Made by a program: the position numbers and the translations under genes
Notes under the pieces: model-generated
The model's database searches: none
The model's input: the letters and a program-made list of their open reading frames with translations, nothing else
Told to the model about the DNA's origin: nothing
In this document: positions 27,601 to 39,600 of the stretch, one piece after another
How positions within the stretch are numbered: position 1 is the stretch's first letter
Layout: each line of letters opens with the position of its first letter
DNA from: Schistocephalus solidus
Taxonomy: Eukaryota > Platyhelminthes > Cestoda > Diphyllobothriidea > Diphyllobothriidae
Assembly (NCBI GenBank): GCA_017591395.1
Contig: WEDG01000280.1
Span: 62,001 to 126,000 of the forward strand
DNA: 64,000 nt
Direction of reading: 5' to 3'

Positions 27601-30600
27601 AAAAATGCCTCGAGCGATATGTTATAACCGATAGATTATTTACGAATTTCAAAGTATTTGTAAAGCCTATATTTGTTGTTATTTTGAGAAACGAATTTAT
27701 TAAATATGGGTTCATATTTTAAGAATAAAGACCCATGGGTATTATAAAGATTTCTTGAACTAGAATGTTTAAAAAATATAGCTTTCAAAAGACAATTTGG
27801 CGAGCATATATTCGCTTTCGATAAATTCTCATCAGGCCTTCACATTTATATCACTGTGTCATTAAGTCACATATGCGGGTAAGTAGAACAAATTAAATGG
27901 TTGTCAGGGTGGTGGGGAGAGGGAAAAAAGAAAATTGCGGTCCGGTTTCAGATCATTTTAAGAGGAATGGTGGCCGCCGGGACAGGTAATTAGATGCGGG
28001 CTGCTAAATCAGTGGGATTCAGCCACGGTAATTGCGGTGCCTGAAATAAGTTCTTTTGAGCGCACAGGACCGCTTTTTGTAGCCTGATTGCCACTGCATC
28101 TGCCGAAGCCAACAGACGCTGTCCAAGGAATTTTAAATAGGTTGAATTGAACTAATAAATTACTGGGAAGGCCTCTTTGGCATTAACACGACGGCCTGTG
28201 TCTCCCACATGAGCGAGGATAGAGCTGTTTATGTTCTTTATCTGCCCCTTTCCTTACCCTGCTGGAAGGTGTTCTCGTACTGTTTTGGACAAACGCCGGC
28301 TCGTGCGACCAATATATTCTGCTCCACAGGACAATGTGGAAGAATAAATGTGCATTGAGTTGGTCTGGGCTGGCAGTTTCTACTTGCCCCCGTAAAGGAT
28401 GGGAGAAGTCGAGAAAAGTACATAGGCATCAGCTGCTGGAAAGGTGCATGACACAGCTTGGCTTAGGCGCCTTCATAGGAGTTCACTTGCTGTATCCCCT
28501 TGAAATGGGACCCTGATGAATAGTTGGTTCTTGTTTGCCGTTAGCAACGGTAGCTTTGGAGGTCTTTAAGTCATATTCTTGGCAATAAATCTATCTGGAT
28601 ATCCATTCTGTCTAAAATTGCTTTCTACAACTTTAAGCTCTTCGTCAATGCTATCGGCCGAGCAGATCCATTTCGCCCTTTGTGTCAGACACCGCACTAA
28701 ATTACGCTTAAAGTTAAGCGGTAAAAAACCCCCATAGTGGGTGTTTTGTCTAGACCAGGCCTTCTTACGATTGACACTACATCCAAAACTCCCGTCAGGC
28801 ATCTACTCAGAAGCACGTCCAGAAAAGGGAGCGATCCAGATTGTTACTCTTCCAGTGTAAATTTTAGTGACGGGTGCGCCTGATTCATGGTAGCCATTAC
28901 AGTTGAAATGTCCGTTTGTTCAGATGCATCTGCAAAGATATCCTCTAAGTAGCGCCTATCATATTTTAAACGATTTATCTAGGGACGAAGCTGTAAAGCT
29001 TCTAGCTTGCCCATGAAAATATTCGTCAGAAGGGAAACAAGGGGTGAGACCATAGCTTCTCCGTCTATCTATTTGTACAAGTTGGTGTTAAATAGGAACT
29101 GCACGTTCAAGGTACATTTTAATAATAGTTCCCAGAGCGCATTCACTGGTATTCCTATATCTTGTTGGCTGGAAGTAATAATTCACAGAAATAGTTGACT
29201 GTCTCCGTGGCTGGCACATTCTTAAAAAGAGACGAGATATACAGTGAAAATATCGTCATGCCGGTCAGGTCGAAATATTTCACGCCTTCAACGAACTCAA
29301 AAGTATATCGGTAGCTATGAGGCGCTAGCTGATCCTGTATGGGCTTTAGTTTGTCCGCTAACCATTTTGCTATCGCATGATATAGTGAGTTCTTAATATC
29401 TAGGATGGGATGAACGGATGTGCCATCTTTGTGTAGCTTTGGTAAGCCGTATAATCGAGGTACATGCGTGTCGATGGGGCGGAGGCGCTCTAGGTCATTT
29501 TCGCTTATCAGAAGTTCCGTTTAAAGTCTTTTCAAACAGTCAGTTAGTTGCGCTTCTTCATCATCAGTACGATCCTTCTACTTTTCTGTCTTAATAAACT
29601 TTCCCTTGTCCGACAGAATTGCTTGAAGTTTCAAAATATAATCTGTTTTGTCCATTAAGACAACGCTCATTCCCTTATCTTGCCTCGCTAGGAGAATATC
29701 TTTGTTTTGACGGAGCTCTTTTAATTTCTCCATGTGTGACTTTGTTAGTAAGCCTCGAAATTTCTAGCCATTGTTCGAATATTGAAAAGAACAGTTGACT
29801 AACGTAGACTTAAGGTATTGTTCACTGTCTGTCGAAACTGACTGGAGGTTTTGAGTTTGATAAAGGAGGTTTTCATGCTGTGTTTCAAACTCTAGTTGGC
29901 TGGGTTTCTGACGCGGGCAGCAAAACTTAGGACCAAGTGATAAGGCTTCAATTGACGTTTTATCAAGAGATATAGACGAAAAATTGTGTACGTACCGACT
30001 TAGGTCTTCTGGCAGCTTCGATTGTGGTCTGCCTTCATGCACACTCCGAAACAGGGCATTTTTTTATTTCTTCACGTTTTTCCCCCAAAGACACCACATT
30101 TTTCTCAAATTCCTGTCTCTCATCTTTGTCAAGGTGGTTGAGTATGGTTGCACGTTGGCATACGTGACGTCATAGTTCTTCCACGTTTACACGGGTGCTT
30201 TCCAGGTCATTTTCGGCATAACTTCTCAAGGTATCGCAGGTGATAAATCTATAATTCCTTCGCAATGTGGTAGACACAGGCTATCGTGTTAATGCCAAAG
30301 AGGCCTTCCGGGTAATTTATAATGTCCCTTCAAACTTTTCGAAATTCCTTGGCAGCGCCTGTTGGCTACGGCAGAAGCAACGTCAATCAGGCTACACAAA
30401 CCGGTCCTGTGCGCTCAAAAGAACTTTATGCAGGCACTCCAATTGCCGTAGCCGAAAGCCACCAATTTAGCCGCCCGCATTTAATTACCTGTCCCAGCGG
30501 TTACCATTCCTCTGACCATGATCAGAAAACGGACCGCAGTTTTGTTTTTTTCCCCCTTTCTCCCACCCTGACAACCGTACAATTTGTTCTACTAACCTGC

Positions 30601-33600
30601 ATATTTGACTTAATGACACAGAGATATAAATGTAAAGGCCTGATGAGAATTTATTTAAAGCTAACGCATGCTCGCCAAATTGTCTTTTGAATTTTTGAAT
30701 GGGAATTTTCGCTTCTCTAAAATATAACTTTACTTTTTGGATATTATGGCTATGTATAATTGCCTGTATATGTGGATCATGACGTCAACTGTGTGGTTTA
30801 CGTGGTTGTTACTAACTCCATAATTTAAGAAAAAATTTCAAGCGAATATCGTGATTATAACTGATCAATGTCAATGTTTTCTTAGCATGTTATAATTCGG
30901 AAGAGTCTAAATAATATAATTGCATTTTCGTTTAATAATCTGGCAAATGCTCCCTACTTAAAATAACAAGTATTTTATGAATAATTCGCAGAGTTAGATA
31001 TTTTCTTCATAGGTTATGTTATAGTAAGGATATACGAAAATATATTCTGCTGCTGTCATAAGCGGATTATGTTGCAGCAATTGTTAACCTTGCTTACATA
31101 TCCTAGATAACTGTGCACAAAAACATTTTTGAAACGCAATAACTTTAATAATTTTATTTAATTTATAGTTTACTCCACAATTAAATTGCTAATCTCGATA
31201 GATTTGGATTTATGTTTTTCAGTGGTGGTAAAATAATTGACAGTTTCGAATTAAAGATTTTCATTTTAATATCTAACTTTCGAGCTTGAGAAAATGAGGC
31301 AGGGAAGTGCCAATTTTGCCTAAATGCGTTGACCACAGGGCTGAATGATGAAAATGTCAAGTATTTCTTCACACCTATTAATGAAATTTGAAAGACGATT
31401 GATAAAGTATGTGATGGCAGTTAACATTTGACATTTGAACTGAACGGGTACCACGCGGTTAAAATTTATATTAGCAAGAAGACCAATTTTAATCGAGTCT
31501 TTGCACTGAAAAAAACAGTCAGCATACATTAGTTAGTTCAAATTATTGAATCTTTCATTCAGTTGCCTTCAGAACCCTCATTGTTTGACCAGGAGAGTTC
31601 TCCAAATCGAGCACCCTGCCGAAAATTTTCGCTTGGCCTGCACAACCTATCAGTCAAATTTAGTCTCTTACTGCTCGTCAGGGTTTCTGAATAGTATCTA
31701 CAAAACAGGCTGAGTCATTCATTATCCATATTCTGTCTATGTGATTGTGAAATTTATATCGAGTAACTCGTCATAACAAAGAATTCCAAAAACGTCCACT
31801 AGCAGACGTAGTTAAGAACGTTCCAGTGCTTTCATTAATTTGCAAAAAATGTGGAGCAGATAATTTATATACTGCTTGTGTACAACCTCTGGTAATGTAA
31901 CCTAAACCTAACCCCTAGTTAGGTCGTTAGTCACCACCCAAGAATTCAAAAAGGTATGCCGCAGGCCGGGATTGAACCCATGACCACGTACGCCATTGCG
32001 ACGCTCGTTTACCACTCAGCCACCTAATCACGGTGGCGGACGCTCTCTCAAATTAATATTAATGCTATCGATGACACTGCAATTTGTGGTGGCTGACAGA
32101 AACTGTCCACGAAGCTAAACGACCTCAAGGATGAGATAAGGCAAATAAAATCTGCGCTAAAAGGCACCTCTAAAGCAGTAGATGCCACTCAGGAGTCCAC
32201 TGAGCGACTACCCATGAGGATAACCATTAATTCTTGATCAAAAAGTATCACAATAATAACTTTGAAAGGTGCTACGGCTACCGCACAACATGTAGCATTG
32301 GCACAGGACGAAAACATTCCACCTAAAACAAAAAATAGCCTTCCAAAATGCAAATCTGACACCAAGAAGGAAAATCTTAATGGGCAACCGACTTCGACAG
32401 ATGCCTCAAAAAAGCTCGAGCAAGAGGCTTAAACCATTGTTTTGCCAAAACAGGAAATACTAAGATTCACTTACCAAGCACAAGCAGTAGTTTTGATTCC
32501 CAACCGCAACTACCACATGCGATTCAAAAACTTCGAAGCCGTGGACTTCGCCGAAACCAAAAAAACGGAGCAAAGCCAACATATAGCCAATCATCGTCTG
32601 CTCTATCATAACCCGTGCGGAACATGAGACCTTCTCACCAGATAGTGGTAGAAAGCGTCGTAGGTAGAAAAAATGCGACTGACAGAAAAAAAGGTTTAAT
32701 AATACCGGGACTACCTGAATCAACAGCTACAACTATAGTAGACCAATATTCCGAAGAAATGAACCACTTTTTTATGAATTTTTGAACAATTTTGCTGACA
32801 CCCAATACGTCGATTCAATTGGAAAAAGCCTTTCGATTTGGAAAACTTATCAAGAGCCAATCTGAATCAACAAGTCCTAGGCCTCTAAAAGTTATTTTGA
32901 CCAGAAGCATGGTAGCCAGTCTCATTCTGTCTAGACACTTTAAGTTAAAAAACTCAAACCCTGGAGTATTTTTTAAACAGGATTTATCACCTGCGGAGCG
33001 GAAAAATTGTCGTCAACTTGTCCTTAAACCGAGACGGTGGCTCAGCGGAAGGGAAAAAAATTGATTATTTACAACAACCAAGTGATTTATAGTCCATTAA
33101 TCTCCCCCTGCAGAGGCCCGTTCCGGATTACCACCCTATCGGCCCACTAAACGGGGTCTCGCGCCCGACTGCAGTCGCTTCCCGGGCAAACCAAAAACAA
33201 ATATTCATGTACACCAATGCACTAAGTATGCTATCGAATCTCAATGAGCTTAAGTTTCATGTCTGCGATCTATCTCCTGATATAATTTCTTTAACAGAAG
33301 CTTGGTTGTCCCAACTTGTGGACGACTGGGAGGTAACTATGGCAGTCTTCCAACTTTTAGGAAAAGACAGGAAAGAGCGTCGAGGATGTGGCATATTCTT
33401 TTATGTAAAAAGTGCACTTACAGTTTGTGAAAAAAACTTATAAACTTGCGTCTAGTTCCAAGGCGATATGGATATCCATAAAATTGTCAAGATCATCAAG
33501 TCTAGATGTCCTGACAGTCTACCATCCAACGAGAATAGACCCCGTAGCCGATGCTTACCTGCTAGCGGAGCTTGAAAAGTTTGCTACACGGTCAGATATC

Positions 33601-36600
33601 CAGTCCATGGGTGACTTAAATGCGCCTCACATCTAGACGTTGACGTTGATCTAGACGTTGACGGTTGTCTGCTAAGCAAGACGCTAATGCTACTTATAAC
33701 ACAGCATGTCACTTTTCCCACAAGGGTGTGCGAATGACAACAGGCCAATTGCCTTGACCAAGTTCTCACAAAGTCGCAGGACAGCATCGACGAAGTGCCA
33801 TGTCTACTGCCGCTAGTTAAAAGTGACCACGTGGTACTGCAATGGGAGTACTCACTATTTATATACCAGAAAGGCCCACAACAGTCAGAACAAATATAAA
33901 GCAAGGCAATTTCAGTGGAATGAGGGCCGAACTCACACGCAGTCAGTGGGAACTTTTATTCGTTGGAAACATGACCAAGGACTGGGAAAAGATCAAAAAC
34001 ATACTGCACAAGATCATCAAAAATCACTGACCGATTTTGAGAAAAAGGTTTATGAACAGACCGCGATAGCTAACACAGGCCTTAAAATACGAAGTTTACA
34101 AGAAGTTGAGATTGAGGAAAAAATCACCTACGGACGGAACTCCAGCATCTCTAAATGCGTACAAAATGCAGATAAATCGGGTCAAGGGCCGTATTGTAAG
34201 AACAAGACAGGCTTTCGAAATGGACCTTCTGAGCCGGGCTACCGTGAACTTGAAACTGATAACGGTAACCTCAGGCAGAATACACGGAACAAGGATCTGA
34301 TACTCCTACTGAGGACCGCCGCGGGTACAGACCTTACTGAAGACAGTGCAAAGGAATTTTTCCGAATTTTTCCAGTATGTTTGCACAAAGGAAACGAGAT
34401 ACGATTACCCTGTCGATTGTTTCGAAATTGATACAAAAGTCAAGACTGTTCATTTTACTTAAACTATTGTCCTCCAGGATCTTTTAAGGCTAAAGGAATC
34501 TAATTCGCTGGGTCCCGATGAAATACCTGCAAAGCTGTTGAAAGAGCTCGTAAGAGAACTGGCAAAACCAATCTCTACGCTTTTCCAAACATCCTTCTAG
34601 AATGGAAGTCTACCAGCCGACTGGAAATCCGCATGGATAACGCCGCTTTATAAGGGTAGAAGCCGTGACTTTTGCAAACAATTATCGACTGATCAACTTA
34701 CTTCAGTTTGCTGCAAAATCATGGAAAAAATAATTAAGCAACTACGAATGCAGTTCCTAGAAATAACCAACTGCTTTCCAACGTCCAGCATGGTTTCCGA
34801 CGAGGTAGGTCCTGCGTCGAAAATTTGCTCTGCTGTTTAGAACGATTGACTTAGGTGGTCGATAGAAGAAATACGCTGCATCCAGTCTATATCGACTTCA
34901 AAAAGGCTTTTGAAAGCGTGCCGCACCACCGCACCAACAGCATAGGTAAGAGGTAGATTTCTGACATGGATAGAAAGCTTCTTAACTGGCTGCTCACAAA
35001 CTGTCCACATCAGCGATAACAGTCAAGGTTGAGGTTAAGAGTGGTGTTCCCCAAAGCTTTTTTCTTGGCCCTATTTTGTTCATTGTCTACATTAACGATT
35101 GTGCCAACTAACTGGACTGCGATATTGCCATGTTTGCCGATGATCTCAAACTTTGGCGCGTCATTCAAACTGCCGCTGGTGAAGAGAACTTGCAGACAAA
35201 CTTAAATTGACTCCAGTTATGGTCAAATGACTGGATCTTGTCGTTACATTAGAGAGAGTGCAACATAATACGAGTCGGGAAAGGCAATCCTTCGAACCGT
35301 CTGGTATACCGTCTAAATGGCATTTCATTGAAAGAAGTGGATGCCAAAAAGTGCCTAGGAGTCTGGATCACGCCCTCGCTTAAACCCTCCCTACCTTGCG
35401 GAAAGGTAGCGAAGTCCGCCATGCCGATTTTTTTCCTCGTTAAACGAGCTTTTGCAGCCTTCACTACCGACTGCTTCGCTCAAGTCTTCGGAACATTCGT
35501 GTGGCCGCAGTTGGAGTCCACTATCCAAGCTTGGGACCCTGGAGGGCAAAGGAAGGGTCCAAATTTGAGCAACCAAACATGTCCGTGGATATGGCTAACA
35601 GCCTAACGAAACACGGTTGCCGAATCTTAATCTCTTTCCCTTGCACTAAAGACAGCTTCGTGGAGATCTGATACAAACCTTCCGAATACTTTGCATCCAG
35701 TACTATTGTCTCGTTCCAGGGGATTTCTTCGAGTTTGCAACAGCAACGAACTTGAGAGGTCATCCTATCAAATTACGTGTGACTGGAGCTAAGATAGACA
35801 TTCGGAAGTACTTCTTCTCCAAAAAAGTAGTTGAAGCTTGGAATAATCTTCATCTGTACGTTGTTATGTCAGACTCCTTGGAGGTTTTTAAGCGTAAGGT
35901 AGATCGATGTAATGGTGCGAGCGACAACATGAACTGAAAGCTGCAAAAGTGACGTAAGAAAATAAGGTTATTTAGGATACTTTTAGCTATATTGAAAAGA
36001 AACATTTCTTTAGGTTTGTTATTTTCGTTAGAGGGCTTGCACTCTCCCATAATTTTTATGCTGAGGTCCCAGAGGTCTTTGCTGCTTAATTATTTGCACA
36101 CCTTTGTGACACCGTGAGTGTTCGCGTCAGCTGGACCTGGCAGCCATCGTCCATGCGGTGTATGAACGTTCTCCCTTGGTTTTAACCGCAACGGTCTGAG
36201 GATGATCTGGGCGGATATCTCCGCCTGTGAAATCATTCAACGGACTCTGCAATCAGCAAAGGAGCATCTGGCTGCATCTTTTGCACTATGGTGCTTATCC
36301 ATGTGACCTCCGCAATGCCCCCCGTTGGACCCCTCCCAAAAGGCGACAGTTTCCGTCTTCTTAATAGTACTGGGAGTTTTTTTCACTGTCTGCTCTTTTT
36401 CAGCTATGTTCCAACCAGTTGGCTCATATCAATTGGCCTCGCAAACACATAGAACGGCTCTACCAAACACTTACTGCCGCCTATCAAATTGTCTCTTATC
36501 ACCCTTCCCCTATGCACGTTCCTCAGATAACCCACACAAATTGACGAACATTATCGATTTCATGTTTTAAATTTCTACTGCGTTCCAACGTTTCTCTATA

Positions 36601-39600
36601 ACTGTACTGGCCTGAAGAGAAGTTATCGAAAGCAGCGCGTATGCTTTTAAATAAACTAAAATTGCTTACGTTGATGAGTTAGAAAATAAAAGGAAGTTGC
36701 TGCAAAAACTTCATGTAGTTAAGAACTGAATCCTGCGCAAAGCAATATTACTACGTCCACTCTGCTTTCAGGTACACGGTGACTAATGTCGGTAGCACTG
36801 TTTGAACGTTAAGGTTTTCAAGTAATTAAGGCCCACTGAACGTGTTTAAACCTTATGACTTAAAATACGAGAACACCAGATATCCCGTTCTTATTATTCA
36901 ACGCCCCTTTGCAATGGCACAAGTAAGTTCTATCGCCCACGTTCAAGGCTCATTTAGAGTGCATCTCGTAAGCAAAGGAAAATGAAACATGGGTACCGGC
37001 TACGTTAGTCAGTGATAAATTAGGCTGTTCATCAGATGTCAGTAGAAGCCTTTCCCTACCTAACTACACATTCCCACCCTCGTGTCTTTTAGTTTTATAT
37101 TGCGTTTTTCTAGAATATATTACGGCCTCTGCTCACTGCGTTTATTACAGAGGAGTAACACTTACGGACAAAATTACAGTGAGTATTCATTTCACCCTCA
37201 GCTTTACAGACTTTTATAAAAACTAACCACGTATAACCACAACCGTGTTATCTAAAATCGTTCTTCTGTCAAGCAGGTGATTGTAACTTACACTAGAAAG
37301 GAAAGTTTTTCGGATGTTGCAGAAATATAAAACTTTATATTTCTAAACAACTCAATATAAAATGACTTTCATGCTGGCCGTGCAAATGAGGATACATCTA
37401 GGAAAATATTGTTTTATCGTTAAAAATCATACTTAATTTGAAACAATCCATTTATGCAGAAATAAATGGCTGACAAGCAATGAAGTTGCCCACCAAAAAC
37501 TCAAGGAGACATGGTAAATAAATTTCAGTATGAATTAATGGCATGACCCAATTAAGTGGAAAATGCCTTTTCATGTCATGGTCAAATATTTCAGACGTAA
37601 TAGGAACTCTTGTATCTGCTCCATTGACCCATGAAGGTCTCGATTGCGCTTGTTCAATAAGATTGAGGTTTATTAAGTTTTAACAAATTTGAAATTGCCC
37701 CCGCGAATTAAATAATTTGTTGAACGTGGCTGAAGAATATGTTGCCAAAATATGTTTGGTATCGATAAAAACATGTCAAACTGCTAGATAGTACCTGTTG
37801 GCATTCGATGCAGTCCTGTAAAAACTTCAGAGCTCCAATTGCCATACACGGCGACAATTGCAGTTTCATACGTTCTGCCAGGAATCAAGCCTCCTATGAT
37901 ACCCGTTCGTTTTGAGGAAGTAACGTTGATCGCTTGGAGCAAGGGCTTTTCATCTAAAGTGTTACTTACTTTTAGTTCAAATCGTTGCAATCCAGCCTCC
38001 TCAAATGTCGCGTTTGTCCAAGTGAAGTTAAGACTATTGCTGTTGATAGGTTCAACATCTACCGATGATAGATCAAGAGGAGCTGCAACATAAAATGTAG
38101 CATTGAGCCGAGGTTTTTATCTGGACGTGAGATAAAAGCAATTTGGCTAAAACTTAGGAGGGTTTCGCCCAAATATGCAATACAGATTGAAAATTGATCC
38201 AGTCAAACTCTAATTTTAGTAACGCCTTTTTTGAATTTTTCCTCATACTTGAAAGGAAGCTAATTGGGAGCAGTCATTGTTTAGGCAGGTGTAGTCCACT
38301 GGCTTAGCACGTCCTCTAAAGTACCTTTTGAATAAAGGAGGCTACAGACACAGACTTTAAGAGCTTTTGGAATCATGTCATTGTTATTATCCTAATGTCA
38401 GTGTTTAACAATCCCACTCAGGGCTTTTTTTGAACCAAGGTCCATGATGATTCACTTATATGCTAAAGTTTATAAACATTTGAAAATACAGTATTTTTTG
38501 TATGAAGTAAATGCAATAAAAAACTTCGGATCATTCTATTTGTAGACAATAATCGATGCAAGGAAAAAGGATGCTGAGATTTTACAATTATAGTCCAAAG
38601 CGCACATAGTAAGGTACTGAAGGAGCATCGTTTTTTAAATATTCCTTAAGGAATTAAAAAAGACCAATCGGAAAGTATCTAATAAGAGAATACTTTCAGA
38701 GGCCATGCACATTTGGAGGAAATTGAAGCATTCCTAAGAAATTATCACTTTTTGTTATATGTGCTTCCACGATCGTTTAAGTAGGAAATTATGATGGGCA
38801 TTACAATTTGTGATGAAACCCTTTTTGGAAATTTCATTTATATTTCCTCAGAAGTTTCGAAAAAAGGTGAAATTAGGTTGTTTAAGTGCAAAAGCGTAAT
38901 CGTACAGGTTAGCATACGTTGTAAACCTTCTCAGGACGTTGCCTTTTCCCGAGAGGATGATTGGCCATTTCAACACATTTAAAATAAATTAAAATTTAAA
39001 GAAAGTAATGTTCAAATTACCAAGAGAAGTTTTCACGTAAATCGCTTCGCTCCACTGGCCTTCCAGGCTATCTTCTTGTGATACAGTTGACTTCGTCCTG
39101 GACTGAATCATGATTTGGATAACGCAATCGGCAGGCAAATGGTCCACGACATAAGCAGTGGCGTCGGATGGGATGTAACGCGAAGCTTCCACAGTGAAGT
39201 CATCAGTCATCTGATATTGAACGAATAAATGATACTCATCCAAATATCCACCTGGTTGCATGGGTGGCTCCCACACGAGATTGATGGAATGAAAGCTTAC
39301 AGCTTCTGCTTTTACATTTCTTGGAGCGGTAGGGGCTAAAAAATAGTTATTCATTATATTAAACAGGTGGGCGAATTAAACGTTTCAGAACAATACTTTC
39401 TTAGAATTAATTGAATCCTATTAAAGCTGCGTTTGCGAAGCGACTATCGAACAAGCTCAACGGCAAATGTTCTTTACAGTACCCGTTTGTTCTTGAGGCA
39501 GGCAAATTATAAGACGGCTTGACAAACCGAAGCTAGACCATTACACTTCATAATCTAATAAAATTAAGTTTTTAAGTTGCATTCACCTATATGCACTCAT

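Larger units (their letters stand above)
27784..30691 (-). mobile_element. Penelope-like retroelement with inverted terminal repeats, inactive
   Basis: Read on the minus strand, this holds the order expected of a PLE: an N-terminal region (30042-29764, with LGPKFCCPRQKPSQLEFE and LKSTLVNCSFQY), reverse transcriptase (about 29750-28560), then a GIY-YIG endonuclease. The RT includes RLYGLPKLHKDGT and, at its end, LNFKRNLVRCLTQRAKWICS and NGYPDRFIAKNMT. The endonuclease around 28350-28308 reads IYSSTLSCGAEYIGRTSRRL. The RT catalytic YxDD box is Y-L-E-D (28951-28940), so one catalytic Asp is replaced by Glu. Stops and frameshifts occur throughout. Both outer ends are the same sequence in opposite orientation, as listed separately. 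It lies in an intron of the FN3 gene, in the gene's own orientation. Confidence 0.85.

Noticed and set aside
31895..31920. Telomere-like CCTAAACCTAACCCC run
   Set aside because: Only two to three imperfect units, next to transposons. Too short to indicate a telomere or an interstitial array.
33823..34431. A 202-codon plus-strand frame
   Set aside because: It is an off-frame reading within the LINE between endonuclease and RT. The overlapping frames give the recognisable LINE peptides.
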